A stretch of 64,000 bases of DNA from Symbiodinium kawagutii (GCA_009767595.1 VSDK01026435.1:10762-74761), one strand, 5' to 3'. Counted from the first letter of the stretch, positions 33,200 through 44,032 are shown. Notes: generated by a model not told the origin, from the letters alone. Made by a program: numbers and translations.

Positions 33200-33747
33200 C
33201 TGAAAAACTGTGAAAAGCTGGAGCTTTGGCAATTTGATTGAAGACATAGCAGCAGTCCCCTCCGTAATCCCTACAGTGGATTCCAGTTGTATATTGCTGG
33301 TTTTCTGTACAACCGAAAAGCAATCAGCTATCAAAGTTTTTGCCGCAAAGGTGGTACCACCTACATAGCAGTTTCAAACTCAATATCCTAGTGCCTATAG
33401 CAGGTTCAAGTTCAACCCACGCCCGGAAACCACTCAACGAACCACAACGAGTTCCTCACAGGAGAAGAATCACCAATGAAGCCAGGAAGGCTTTCTAATG
33501 CTGCGAAGGCATGCTGTGAATGAACAGAGAATCTGGTTGGTGGTAGAAGCAGCCCTGGTTGGTGGTTGCACCAGCCCTCTGAAAAATATGGATCAACAAA
33601 TCATCCCAAAGATTGCGGTGAAAATAAAACATGTTTGAAACCACCAACTCGGAATCTCTGATATTCACACCGAGAACGTGCAGAAAAAGGAAATGAGATC
33701 TGATCCGGGCTACTTAGAGCTCATCCGGACTCAGTACCGTGAACAGT

Positions 33748-33990
33748 ACCAGGCGCTCCCAATTGAGAGAGCCATCAATTTGAAGAGCTCTTCAATGGCA
33801 TTTACGCCATGCCTGGCGCGTCACGAGCCATCGTGACTAGAATCTTTCTGGTAGCTCTTGGAATCTCAGGAATCTGTACCCTAGACTCTAGACTGTACCA
33901 GGCGCTCTCAAGGGTGCCATGAATTTGAAGAGCTCTTGAATGGCATTTATGCATCACTAGTCATTGTGACTAGAATCTTTCTCGTAGCTC
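33748..33990. repeat. Local tandem duplication of the LOR 3' end in copy 1
   Basis: The segment ACCAGGCGCTC...GTGACTAGAATCTTTCT(G/C)GTAGCTCT occurs twice in unit 1 and once in unit 2 (40,429-40,535). The outer copy (33.75-33.86 kb) retains the C-terminal reading SYQKDSSHDGS seen in LOR copy 2; the inner one serves copy 1 and ends SYEKDSSHND. Confidence 0.7.
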
Positions 33991-34068
33991 TGCTCCATTT
34001 GCTCATAGGCCAAGACCATGGCTAGAACCAGGGCACTATCCACGCCGGGTGGAATCTCCACAAGGTAC
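33957..34068 (-). CDS. LURP-one-related (LOR/Tubby-like) protein copy 1, last exon
   Basis: After GCAAG| (34,068) the frame reads YLVEIPPGVDSALVLAMVLA then YEQMEQSYEKDSSHND-stop. PGVDxALxLAxxLAxxxM is the closing helix of the LOR domain. The preceding exon leaves GA in phase 2, and this exon supplies G, so the join gives Glu and stays in frame. This shows that the TAG following the previous exon is intronic. Confidence 0.65.
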
Positions 34069-34240
34069 CTTGCGCACATTGCAGCGAAGAAGATTGAACC
34101 AAAGAAACCCAAATGTCAAACTTGGCTCAACGAACAAGTGTAGACTCTCTAGGAATTCGCAGACTCCCTACAAAACTGAAGGGAAGAGATGGGAAAGGGA
34201 GATAAAATTTCAGGGGACGAATTAAGATGGAACGAGCTAC

Positions 34241-34620
34241 TCATTGCGATCAAAGTCATCAGGCAAGAAGTCCTTGTATGTGACTGGGCTGCAAACCTTT
34301 GCGACAGCTAGACCTTTTCCAGGGTCGCCGAGCCAAATACCACCTTTCATGCTCACCAGCGTCATCCGACCGTGAAGTTCGATTGGGCGCCCAGTCTTGC
34401 TCTTCAGGTTCTGCGTGTACTGCTTCGTGTTTCCAAAGTTGGAGGCAATGCGAAACAGCTCATCCTTCGGCTTTCCCTCCTCATCGGCTGAGTAGACGTA
34501 TTGCTTATCATCTAACTGCATCAAGGGCTCCTTGATGACAAAAAGTGGCGTGCCTTCTGCATCACAAATGACTCGCTTCTCGCTGAAAGACAAGAATTTC
34601 CCCTGGCATTGGAACATGAC
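34241..34620 (-). CDS. LOR/Tubby-like protein copy 1, main exon
   Basis: After CCGTCAG| the frame reads VMFQCQGKFLSFSEKRVICD, AEGTPLFVIKEPLMQLDDKQ, YVYSADEEGKPKDELFRIAS and further to CSPVTYKDFLPDDFDRN. This is the LOR beta-barrel (F-x-V/C-x-GK, D-x-xG-x-P, repeated strands). The frame meets TAG six bases after DRN, but GA|GTAGCT is a GT donor overlapping that stop and leads in phase to the 34,068 exon. Role in the family: membrane-lipid-scramblase-related fold, function mostly unknown. Confidence 0.75.
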
Positions 34621-34944
34621 CTGACGGCAGCGACTGAGGAACAAATGGAATTTCTACTATGGATGGCAACTGTGCCGCAGTCTGTGATTGGGCACCCGCC
34701 AAGACTTAGCAAGTTTCACAGCAAACAGAAGCAACAAGGGCCAAGGGAAAGCAAATGGCAAGTGTCCAGCAAAAGGAAGGACATTAAAGACAAGAGCCAC
34801 CATTGGCAACAGCAAAAATTGCAATAACATGCAACAACCGTAGTAACCGCAACAGCAACAACAGGAACACACTCCAAACAATAATCTATCAGCACCAGGA
34901 CTGCTCAGTCTTGTGTCTGATGTTTTTTTGCGTCTGGTGATTTT

Positions 34945-35114
34945 TTTTATGATGGATGATGGATGATGGATGATGGATGATGGATGATGGATGATGGATG
35001 ATGGATGATGGATGATGGATGATGGATGCTGGATGATGGATGAGGATGATGAGGATGATGAGGACAATGATGACGATGATGATGATGATGATGATGATGA
35101 TGGTGGTGGTGATC

Positions 35115-35165
<51 letters not shown>
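34945..35165. repeat. (GGATGAT)n and (GAT)n array in LOR copy 1 intron
   Basis: About twelve GGATGAT units, then interrupted GAT runs. It lies in the intron between LOR exons 34,620 and 35,705. The matching intron of copy 2 has instead a huge TATGTG/TATG array. Confidence 0.9.
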
Positions 35166-35166
<1 letters not shown>

Positions 35167-35704
35167 GAACTACCAGCAAGGTGTATAGCGATGCTGAAAA
35201 ACTTCGGCCTTGATGGGCAACCCGTCCCAACACAATGAACGGCAGACAGGTACTTTCGAACCACCTCCAGGTGGACATTGAATTAGTTTGTGATTTAGCA
35301 CCAAATATGCAGGTTCATTCATATAGATCTCTTATTGCTGTATCTAAATGGAAGAATCTGCCCGCCCACCAAGTTGCTCTGGTGGCTGATAGTTGATCAA
35401 GAGAAATTAAGCCTTTCTATTGTCAAGTGACCCCGGCAATAGCTAGCCATTCAAGGATACGTGAGCTGTCCGGTTGGGTCAAGCTCGTATTCTCATCATT
35501 TGTAGAACATGTTGGAAGTGATTATATAGATGGATATTGAAGCACCTGGTTCATCTGCAAAGCCCTTCAGGACAACTTATCATAGTCCTGATTTTAAGCA
35601 AAATTCTGGGCTATTCTGGTTCAAATCAATGTATACCTCCCCCAGAAAACCAGTGTGGCACGAACACCGTGCAAGAACCAACAAGGGCCACGCTCACCAG
35701 CCAC

Positions 35705-35832
35705 CATGATCCACCATGCCTTGGAACTGTCATTGGCGTCCACTATCTTGTACGTGTCACCGCTGAAGGACCAAACCTTTGCCTTCAAGCGCAACATCAT
35801 ATTCTTCTCGCCTTGCCGAGAAATTGAAGCAG
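35705..35832 (-). CDS. LOR/Tubby-like protein copy 1, second exon
   Basis: After CACCTTCAG| (35,832) the frame reads ASISRQGEKNMMLRLKAKVW then SFSGDTYKIVDANDSSKAWW and IM, ending at ATCATG|GTGGCT in phase 0. SFSGDTYxIxDANxxxxW is the opening strand pair of the LOR domain. A later GT (GGCTG|GTGAGC) would not keep the frame with the next exon. Nearly identical to copy 2. Confidence 0.7.
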
Positions 35833-36312
35833 CTGAAGGTGGAAAACCCCAAGCTGAAGCCAGACCCAAATGCTGATCCCTGAAGCTGATTCACCAAGAA
35901 CCCATGGTCACCTTCTTAAGAAAACAAAGGAAAAAACGCTGGTTCTGCTTCGGGATTCCTCTGTTTCCCATCGTGATTTCCCCATAAATCAACAATGAAT
36001 CTGTATCTTTTTCTGCGCGATGTTTATCTATATTTTTGCTGGTGGCTTGGACATTTCCATGATTCATATTTCCCTGGTATTTGAAATCATGGCAGTTAGG
36101 ATAATATTACCCAAGTATACCCAACTACTGAGGTAATGTAAATCATAGATATTTCCAAGCCACCAGAAATAATGTAGGCAAAATGATGCATCGAAGTTCA
36201 TTATGTGCGTTTCTTGAGGTTTGCCACAATCGCTTGTTAGTTCATTTTTTTTCTAAAATTCTGTTGAAGCCTGTAGAATTATGATGATTTGTAAAGCTTC
36301 TCGAAAAAGAGC

Positions 36313-36387
36313 CTATCACCTTCCTTTTTTGCCAATTGTACTCTGCTGAAAAGGCTCCAGTTCTTCTTTTGAAGCAAAACTTCGCCC
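36313..36387 (-). CDS. LOR copy 1, upstream exon (diverged)
   Basis: GAFSAEYNWQKRKVI ends at ATAG|GCTCTT, phase 1. Copy 2 reads GAFSAEYDQQKWKNDGLV ending TTG|GCAAGA, also phase 1 and also GC. A 1-nt indel between the copies is absorbed by using a different GC donor. Both join in frame to the A-A-S-x-S-R exon. Confidence 0.4.
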
Positions 36388-36773
36388 GAGGAATGCTATT
36401 GCAAATTACTGGCCGCTGCCACACCCAACGCTGTCAGACACTCTGCAGTCCGGCAAGAAAATGGTACCCGTAGGGATTCCACGATAAAATATCCGCAATA
36501 CAAGTTGTAACCCTGGAGATTCAAATGCAACCAAGCTGAATCAAAAAACTTGAATATCCAGATCACTTGAGCCTGGAATGAATTCCATATTAACAAATCA
36601 TAGGACCGCTGGAATTTCCCCACGCCACGAAACACCCCAAAACCCTGGCCTGAGACCACATACTTGTCGCCAAAAACCTCAGGTCACAACTAGGGTCGTC
36701 AATCTAAACACGGCAAATTCTAGCGGCAATTAGGATATGCTTGGCTGAAGAGGTTAAATGTCTTGGATGGAGA

Positions 36774-36831
36774 TCATGGAGATGTTGGAGTTTGGATGAC
36801 AACCAAAAGCCGAATCTCTGACAGGGTGGTG
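36774..36831 (-). CDS. Gene X copy 1, terminal exon
   Basis: After GGCCAG| the frame reads TTLSEIRLLVVIQTPTSP-stop. The conserved tail (LLVVIQTPTSP) is shared with copy 2 although the intron here is phase 2 and in copy 2 phase 1. Joins in frame to 36,915. Confidence 0.45.
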
Positions 36832-36914
36832 CTGGCCAGGGTAAGCTGTCGCACGGCCCAGAACCGCTGTTGTGACTTGGGGAAGGATAGCCATGGAGTA
36901 TTCTGGAGTTGCAC

Positions 36915-37010
36915 CCGCCGACACCCGGGAACAGCCAGCCATCCATGGCCCCATCTGAGAAGGCAACGGTGAGATTTTCAGGATCCTCGTGCTTCTTCAA
37001 CTCCTTGGAG
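36915..37010 (-). CDS. Gene X copy 1, exon
   Basis: SKELKKHEDPENLTVAFSDG then AMDGWLFPGVG lies between GAAG| and GGCGG|GTGCAAC. Near-identical to copy 2 (44,676-44,776). Unrecognised family; acidic and basic residues alternate before a Trp/Phe-rich end. Confidence 0.5.
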
Positions 37011-37084
37011 CTTCAATAGCCATGGTTGCTCCCTCGGAAGGACAGAAATGGAATGCCAAACAACCTGTGACCTGTAGACGCCAC

Positions 37085-37136
37085 GCCATAGACATGGCAT
37101 GATGTTCCTGTCTCACTGCAGTCATATCTGATGGGC
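37085..37136 (-). CDS. Gene X copy 1, small exon
   Basis: After TTTTTAG| the frame reads PSDMTAVRQEHHAMSM and reaches GT at ATGGC|GTGGCG in phase 2, which fits the next exon. Copy 2 uses a donor slightly further on after a 5-bp difference. Confidence 0.4.
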
Positions 37137-37227
37137 CTAAAAATTCCCACAAAATGTGCACGAGGCAAAGACACACAAACAAGCTAAGATGATTATAGAA
37201 AATACATGAAAATACCATGTACGTGCC

Positions 37228-37330
37228 TCATTGCATCCCGATTGAGTCAACCGCGAACTGCTGGATGTCCGTTGCCAATTCAACTTCGCTTATGGCAGAT
37301 TCATCCGGCAAGAGAAGACCACTCACAGAA
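37228..37330 (-). CDS. Gene X copy 1, exon (LLLPDESA)
   Basis: KTCISVSGLLLPDESAISEV then ELATDIQQFAVDSIGMQ is conserved in copy 2. The frame ends in TGA. A GC donor with good consensus (GAG|GCACGT) lies just beyond, and the true border is unresolved. Upstream of KTC the copies differ by two bases (ATATATAAAATC against ATATTTATAAAATC), so that part is probably intron or is broken in copy 1. Confidence 0.4.
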
Positions 37331-38105
37331 ATGCATGTTTTCCCAACGGTTTCCGCATATATAAAATCTAAGTGATTCTCCAGCTAGCCAGGTGAGCATT
37401 TGCAAGAGGATAGCTCCCAAGAAATGTTGGACGCAAGAGGGAAGCTTTGGTGTTGGATGCCCAAGAAATTACAGCTCCGCGCTCCCAAGGTGATGATCAA
37501 GCAAGGTCTGATGTCCAGGCATGATCAGAAATAATTGATTAAGATGTCATGGATACATGAGTATATGATCACGGTCGCTAATCATGATTGGCAGTGATGA
37601 TGATAATGGCTACAGGCTACAATGATAATCAATTAATCACAATCAATAATGACAATCAATGGTAACAATCCCAGCCAACCGCTACATAATAGTTTCATCA
37701 ATGAGAATACTGGTTCCCATACAGTAAACACTCCTGTTCTGCTGAAGAGGTCTGGCTTTTCCACCTGGGATTTGGACAATCAACCTCCGGTTGTACCTAG
37801 AGTTTGCCTTTAAGACCTGATTCCTGACATAATAAGGAAGCCAAAGGAACAATCAATTATTGAGTATGAAACATGGGCTCACACAATGTATGATGCACAT
37901 TCTATGTAGATGCATGTCGTACCTTGTGTTATTCATGTCATGGTTCTTGTTACTGTGCTGTTGTTGCTGCTGTGATTGTGTCCTGTGTTGCTGGCCGTTT
38001 TACACTGGTGTGACTTTGTGCGGTTACTTCTGCATATTGCTACGCTGTTGTGAGTCCTTGGTTCGTGGTGGCTGGTTGTCGGTTTCTGTCGCCAGCAGTC
38101 CAAGC

Positions 38106-38144
38106 ATCAATGGGGATCTCGGCAGTTGAGGATGCACAGCCCAT
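38106..38144 (-). CDS. First exon starting MGCASS, copy 1
   Basis: ATG-GGC-TGT-GC opens MGCASSTAEIPID and ends at GAT|GCTTGG, a possible GC donor in phase 0. Gly2-Cys3 is the usual N-myristoylation plus palmitoylation signal, implying membrane attachment. Copy 2 at 46,028-46,066 is identical except for one residue. Whether it starts gene X or the LOR gene cannot be told. Confidence 0.45.
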
Positions 38145-38330
38145 GGCTTGAACCGGTTGAAAACCAATAAAACAGAACAGCAGCGTCCTGCTGCAAGCAG
38201 CAGCGTCCCGCGGTTCGACCCAGTGCTGCAGCGACAGCGCCGATCCTGTGAACCAGTTTACTTAAAATATCACCCTGCATCCTTTGAATGATGATCGAGT
38301 AAAATTCAGTAAACCACCCTATCATCATAG

Positions 38331-38432
38331 GGCTGTTTCTCAAAGTGGGGTACCCCTAAATCATCCATTACTATAGTCATTATAATAACAAACCAACCAC
38401 TTTTGGGGGTACCACCATTTTGAGAAACCACC
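38331..38432 (+). mobile_element. MITE-A, complete, 102 bp, with an adjacent end fragment
   Basis: GGCTGTTTCTCAAAGTGGGG ... CATTTTGAGAAACCACC. The left flank is ATAG and the right flank ATAA. A further AGGGTACCCCCAAATCAT (38,438-38,455) is an extra left-end interior, so two copies have met here. It lies at the boundary between duplication units. Confidence 0.75.
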
Positions 38433-38637
38433 ATAAAAGGGTACCCCCAAATCATCTAATTTTTCACCATTTATATTAAAAAACTAGCCATAGGTCACAA
38501 ATTGGTTATCAACCGCCGTTCAACGACGGATCCGACCGGATCCAACCACTTGCATCATCGCTGATGGGGTCAACGTTCACGACCATGCCAAGCGGTCGGA
38601 CCGGCTGAACATAGATCTATCTACTGCGAATCTATGG

Positions 38638-38800
38638 GGTCTCTCTCTCTCTCTATATCTATATATATGTAACATGTGTATATATGTATATATATATATA
38701 TATATACGATATAAATATATATATATATATATATTTGTATAATGAAAAATGCAATGTATATGCAATATACATATATATATATATATGTTTGTCTAAATCA
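38638..38800. repeat. (CT)n and (AT)n microsatellites
   Basis: CTCTCTCT then TATA-rich runs with short unique spacers; codon-like readings are artefacts. Confidence 0.9.
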
Positions 38801-38894
38801 AATCACATATTAACGTATCTTAACAAGATACATCAGGTCATTCTGGCAGACTTCCAAATCCTCACTTGGATCTGCGAAGGTCAACTGAGCAGCT

Positions 38895-39005
38895 TGATGA
38901 GCGTCACTGCGCTGAGGGATTCTTGGAACCCAAGTCACCGAACGATTTCAAAACGGCCACGGTCAACTGGCTGGTGGTTGAACAAGCGGCCAGAACTAAG
39001 TCAAC
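38895..39005 (-). CDS. Gene Y copy 2, 3' exon
   Basis: AACSTTSQLTVAVLKSFGDL then GSKNPSAQ-stop. The compact ending reads more naturally than the shifted copy 1 version. Unrecognised. Confidence 0.4.
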
Positions 39006-39213
39006 CATCCCAAAGGTCATTGGGGAAAATAAAACTAATCAATCAAGCCATCAACATTCGTCGTTGTTTGACAATTATTGTTGTCTATCATTCCCCCTGT
39101 GATTAACCATTCTTGATGGCTACAAAACCCCAATCTCCTTTTCTTCGCCGCTACAATCTCCTAGAAACATCACCACCAGGTCAACGTCGCGGCTAACAGG
39201 CCGGCACCGGACA

Positions 39214-39395
39214 TCACAACAGGTCTCCTTCCTCGGCCTGGCAGCGGGAGGATCTCCAGGCTTGGAGCTGAGGGTCCCCATCAGGCAGCCCTCTCACTGA
39301 CCCATTTTCAGCTTTGAAAGTGCCCAGCTTCTTTGTCTGGCAGAGTTCGAACGCAGCATCAAGAATTGAACGCATGGATGCGTTCAACCTGGCTA
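39214..39395 (-). CDS. Gene Y copy 2, exon
   Basis: LNASMRSILDAAFELCQTKK then LGTFKAENGSVRGLPDGDPQ and LQAWRSSRCQAEEGDLL-stop. Protein-like throughout and longer than the decayed copy 1 counterpart; the border before the stop is unknown. Confidence 0.4.
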
Positions 39396-40498
39396 GACCA
39401 CAGATGATGTAACTCATGGCTATGGGTAGTTTACTTGTACTGTGTACACCATGCTTATAGTGAGGGAAACTGTGGTAATACGTCTAAAGCCCAGTCTACA
39501 AATTGCATCTAATGATCTAATGGCTATGGCTACAAAACTGACACCGATGGTTGCGGGAACTTACTGCACCTGTTCGTCACAAACTGCTTGGGTGCCCCCC
39601 CTATGGCGAGCCCCCATTTCGAGCCTGGATAATCATCAGGAATATCAAGCAATGTCAACTAAGTGAGAATGGATCCTGTCTGCGATCGCAATGGTATAGG
39701 GTTTTCCATAAATTGCGTACGCTTGGGTATGGCCTTCCTATCACGGGAATGATCGGCGGGTCTGGGGGCTGCCGTGCTATTTACGGAAATTCGAAGACAA
39801 TGACCTCTGCGCAGTCCCTAATGGCAAAGCCCCAGCACCAACAAGCTGTTCCTAGCCACTTATCAGGGTGCTTGACAAACCAACGACCACTCAACCAGCC
39901 TTTATCTGCTCACTGTGGATGACAGGTCTGAAAAACTGCTTAGAACTCGAGCTTTGACGATTTGATTGATGAAATGGCAACAGTCGCCTCCTAAATCCCT
40001 CCAATGTTGCTGTTTTTCTGTACAGTCAACAAGCACATATCTATCAACGCTTTTACCGCACAGGTGGTACCACCTATAGCAGGTTCAAGTTCAACCCACG
40101 CCGGAAACCACTCAACGAACCACAACGAGTTCCTCACAGTAGAAAAATCACAAATGAAGCCAGGAAGGCTTGCTGATGCTGCGAAGGCATGTTGTGAATG
40201 AACAGAGAATCTGGTTGGTGGTAGAAGCAGCCCTCGTTGATGGTTGCACCAGCCCTCTGAAAGATATGGATCAACAAATCGTCCCAAAGATTGCGGTGAA
40301 AATAAAACATGTTTGAAACCACCAACTCGGAATCTCTGATATTCACACCGAGAACATGCAGAAAAAGGAAATGAGATCTGATCCGGGCTACTTAGAGCTC
40401 ATCCGGACTCAGTACCTTGAACAGTACCAGGCGCTCCCAATTGAGAGCGCCATCAATTTGAAGAGCTCTTCAATGGCATTTACGCCATGCCTGGCGCA

Positions 40499-40613
40499 TC
40501 ACGAGCCATCGTGACTAGAATCTTTCTGGTAGCTCTGCTCCATTTGCTCATAGGCCAAGACCATGGCCAGAACCAGGGCACTATCCACGCCCGGGGGAAT
40601 TTCCACGAGGTAC
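40499..40613 (-). CDS. LOR/Tubby-like protein copy 2, last exon
   Basis: After CACTAG| the frame reads YLVEIPPGVDSALVLAMVLA then YEQMEQSYQKDSSHDGS-stop, the closing LOR helix. Phase and sequence match copy 1. Confidence 0.65.
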
Positions 40614-40781
40614 CTAGTGCACATTGCAGCGAGCGAGATTCAACCAAAGAAACCAAAAGGTCAAACTTGGCTCAACAAACAAGTGTAGACTCTCTATGAC
40701 TCCGCAGACTCCCTACAAAACTGAAGGGAAGGGATGGGAAAGCGAGATAAAAATTCAGGGGACTAAGAATAAACAAGCTAC

Positions 40782-41161
40782 TCATTGCGATCAAAGTCAT
40801 CAGGCAAGAAGTCTTTGTATGTCACCGGGCTGCAGACCTTTGCGACAGCTAGACCTTTTCCAGCCTCGCCGAGCCAAATTCCACCTTTCATGCTCACCAG
40901 CGTCATCTGACCGTGAAGTTCGATTGGGCGCCCAGTCTTGCTCTTCAGGTTCTGCGTGTACTGCTTCGTGTTTCCGAAGTTGGAGGCAACGTGAAAAAGT
41001 TCGTCCTTGGGTTTTCCCTCCTCATCGGCTGAGTAGACGTATTGCTTATCATCTAACTGCATCAAGGGCTCCTTGATGACAAAAAGTGGTGTGCCTTCTG
41101 CATCACAAATGACTCGCTTCTCGCTGAAAGACAAGAATTTCCCCTGGCATTGGAATATGAC
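40782..41161 (-). CDS. LOR/Tubby-like protein copy 2, main exon
   Basis: VIFQCQGKFLSFSEKRVICD, AEGTPLFVIKEPLMQLDDKQ, then DELFHVASNFGNTKQYTQNL and onward to DDFDRN. It differs from copy 1 at only a handful of residues (RI/HV, R/Q, DP/EA), suggesting both copies are under constraint or the duplication is recent. The donor GA|GTAGCT overlaps the apparent stop, as in copy 1. Confidence 0.75.
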
Positions 41162-41639
41162 CTGACGGCAGCGACTGAGGAACAAATGGCATTTCTACTA
41201 CGGACGGCAACTGCACCGCCGTCTGTGATTGGGCACCCGCCAAGATTTAGCAAGTTTCACAGCCAACAGCAGCAGCAACAAGGGCCAAGGGAAAGCAAAT
41301 GGCAAGTGTCCAGCAAAAGGAAGGACATTAAAGACAAGAGCCACCATTGGCAACAGCAAAAATAGCAATAACATGCAACAACCGTAGTAACCGCAACAGT
41401 AACAACAGGAACACACTCCAAATAATACTCTATCAGTACCAGGACTGCTCAGTTTCGTGTCTGATGTTTTTTTTGCGTCGGGTTTTTTGATGATGAATGA
41501 TGAATGACGATGAGAACGTGCCAGCAAAGGCTCATAGCAATGTTGAAAAACTCAGGCCTTGGATGATGCCCAACACAACGAATGGTAGATCCGTATTTCC
41601 CCACCTGTCAGGCGAGGGTTGTTAGATCTTATCAGGGCC

Positions 41640-41905
41640 ACTTCTCCTTCGTTCCTTCCTTCCTTCCTTTCTTCCTTCGGACCTCAACCGCCAATGTCCG
41701 ATCTCAGTGTGCACCGCTGGACCTTAACCGCCAGTGTCCGAGCGCAGTGTGCACCGCTGGACCTCAACAGTCAATGTCAGAAGTAAATGCCAGATAGAAT
41801 GCCAGAAGGTATGTCAGAAGATATGTCAGATAGAATGCCAGAAGGTATGTCAGAAGATATGTCAGATAAAATGCCACAAGATATGCCAAATGATATATCA
41901 AATAG
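41640..41905. repeat. Short tandem arrays (CCTT, ~40-bp and ~25-bp units)
   Basis: CCTTCCTTCC, then about 2.5 copies of a 40-bp unit with CAGTGTGCACCGCTGGACCT, then AGAATGCCAGAAGGTATGTC-type units. All lie within the LOR copy 2 intron. Confidence 0.8.
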
Positions 41906-41919
41906 ATTCAAATAGAATG

Positions 41920-42690
41920 CTTGTATGTGTATGTGTATGTGTTTGTGTATGTGTATGTGTATGTGTTTGTGCATGTGCATGTGTATGTGTATGTGTATGT
42001 GCATGTGTATGTGTATGTGTATGTGCATGTGTATGTGTATGTGTTTGTGTTTGTGTATGTGTGTGTGTGCATGTGTATGTGTATGTGTATAGTGTATGTG
42101 TAGGCGTATGTGCATGTGTGTGTGTGTGTGCGCATTTGTATGCGTATGTGTGTGTGTTTGTGTATGTGTCCGCGTATGTGTTTGTGTATGTGCATGCGTG
42201 TGCGTATGCGTATGTGTTTGTGTTTGTGTATGCGTATGCGTATGTGTATGTGTTTGTGTATGTGTATGCGTATGCGTATGTGTCTGTGTTCGCGTATGTA
42301 TATGCATATGTGTTTGTGCACGTGTATGTATGTATGTATGTATGTAATGTATGTAATGTATGTAATGTATGTAATGTATGTAATGTATGTAATGTATGTA
42401 ATGTATGTAATGTATGTAATGTATGTAATGTATGTATGTATGTATGTATGTATGTATGTATGTATGTATGTATGTATGTATGTATGTATGTATGTATGTA
42501 TGTATGTATGTATGTACGTACGTACGTACGTACGTATGTATGTATGTACGTACGTACGTATGTATGTATGTATGTATGTAGGTAGGTATGTTGGTATGTA
42601 GGTATGTAGGTATGTAGGTATGTAGGTATGTAGGTATGTAAGTATGTATGTATGTAAGCATGTAAGTATGTATGTAAGTAGGTATGTGAC
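41920..42690. repeat. (TATGTG)n then (TATG)n array, about 770 bp
   Basis: A hexanucleotide array with C/T variants runs into a tetranucleotide array with interspersed TAATGTATG, ACGT and TAGG variants. Open frames up to 300 codons on both strands (Cys/Val/Tyr or His/Thr runs) are artefacts of the repeat. It accounts for most of the size difference between the two units. Confidence 0.95.
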
Positions 42691-43307
42691 CAAAAGAACG
42701 CAATGGTTTGCTTGCAATGGGAGTGACTGGTTGACATGCATTTCGACACCATGTTATGCCATGGTGGAGATCACACCACTTTGAACATGATTTGGCTTGT
42801 GATTTACCATCAAATATGCAAGGTTCATTCGTATGGGCCTCTTATTGCTGTATAGATATTTAAATAGATAAATGATGATAAATGTATATATAACACATAT
42901 AAGCATATGTGTGAGAATCCGCTCACCCCACCAAGTTGCTCCTAGTAGCTGATGGTTGATCAACAGAAATTAAGGCTTAGCTACTGTCAAGTGAACTGGG
43001 CTACGTGAGCTGTCCCGTTGGGTCAAGCTCGTATTCTGATGATTGGTGGAACATGGTGGAACATGGTAGAAAATGGTGGAACATGGTGGAAAATGGTGGA
43101 ATATGGTGGAACGTGGTTACACATAATTATGGAGATTGAAGCACCTGGTTGATTTGTAAAGCCCTTCAGGATAACTTATCCTTCGACGCTTCTCAAGCAA
43201 AATTCTGGGCTATTCTGGTTCAAATCAATGTATATATACCTCCCCCAGAAAACCAGTGTGGCACGAACACCGTGCAAGAACCAACAAGGGCCACGCTCAC
43301 CAGCCAC

Positions 43308-43435
43308 CATGATCCACCATGCCTTGGAACTGTCATTGGCGTCCACTATCTTGTACGTGTCACCGCTGAAGGACCAAATCTTTGCCTTCAAGCGAAGCAT
43401 CATATTCTTCTCGCCTTGCCGAGAAACTGAAGCAG
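43308..43435 (-). CDS. LOR/Tubby-like protein copy 2, second exon
   Basis: ASVSRQGEKNMMLRLKAKIW then SFSGDTYKIVDANDSSKAWW and IM, with borders as in copy 1 (CACCTTCAG| and ATG|GTGGCT). The next AG downstream (CTTCAG|TTTC) is absent in copy 1 (CTTCAATTTC), which supports the acceptor chosen here. Confidence 0.7.
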
Positions 43436-43907
43436 CTGAAGGTGGAAAACACCAAGCTGAAGCCAGACCCAAATGCTGATCCCTGGAGCTCATTCACCAC
43501 GAAGCTATGGTCACCTTCTTAAGAAGTCAAAGGAAAAAGACGATGGTTCTGCTTCGGCATTCGCCGGTTTCCCATCGTGATTTCCCCATAAATCAACAAT
43601 GAATCTCATCTTTTTCTGCGCAATGTTTTTGTATATTTTTCTGGTGGCTTGGAAATTTCCAGAATTCACATTTCCCTGGCATTTGAAATCATGACAGTTT
43701 GGATAATCTTACCCAAACTACTAGGGTAATGTAAATTATGGAAATTTCCATGCTACCAAAAGTAATGCATGAAAAATGATGCATCGGAGTTCATTGTTTG
43801 ACATTTTTTGGGTTTGCGTTTGCCTGTCTCTACGATCTTGTTTTTTCATGTTTTTTTGCCAGAATTCGGCCGAAACCTGTACAACTATGATTTGTAAAGC
43901 TTCTTGC

Positions 43908-43979
43908 CAACAAGCCCGTCGTTTTTCCATTTTTGCTGATCGTACTCTGCTGAAAAGGCTCCAGATTTGAAGCAAAACT
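43908..43979 (-). CDS. LOR copy 2, upstream exon
   Basis: Between TTGGGCAG| and TTG|GCAAGA the frame reads FCFKSGAFSAEYDQQKWKND then GLV. The phase 1 GC donor joins in frame with the following exon. Confidence 0.45.
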
Positions 43980-44032
43980 CTGCCCAACGAAACCACAGGG
44001 ATCCACAGGGAAGGTTATTGCAAGTTACCCTT

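Larger units (their letters stand above)
31941..38300. repeat. Tandem segmental duplication, unit 1
   Basis: Colinear with 38,899-46,180. Shared landmarks in the same order: the GCCACGGTCAACTGGCTGGT block, gene Y exons, LOR exons, gene X exons and the MGCA exon. Unit 1 is shorter mainly because unit 2 has a large TATG/TATGTG array in a LOR intron and two extra inverted-repeat insertions. Unit 1 carries its own (GAT)n array at the corresponding intron position. Confidence 0.85.

Noticed and set aside
34237..34239. Stop codon taken as the end of the LOR protein
   Set aside because: The overlapping GT donor leads in phase to an exon with the expected LOR C-terminus, so the stop is probably intronic.
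41734..42752. Open frames of up to 308 codons on both strands
   Set aside because: Produced by the TATGTG/TATG array; all six frames are open because the repeat contains no stop.
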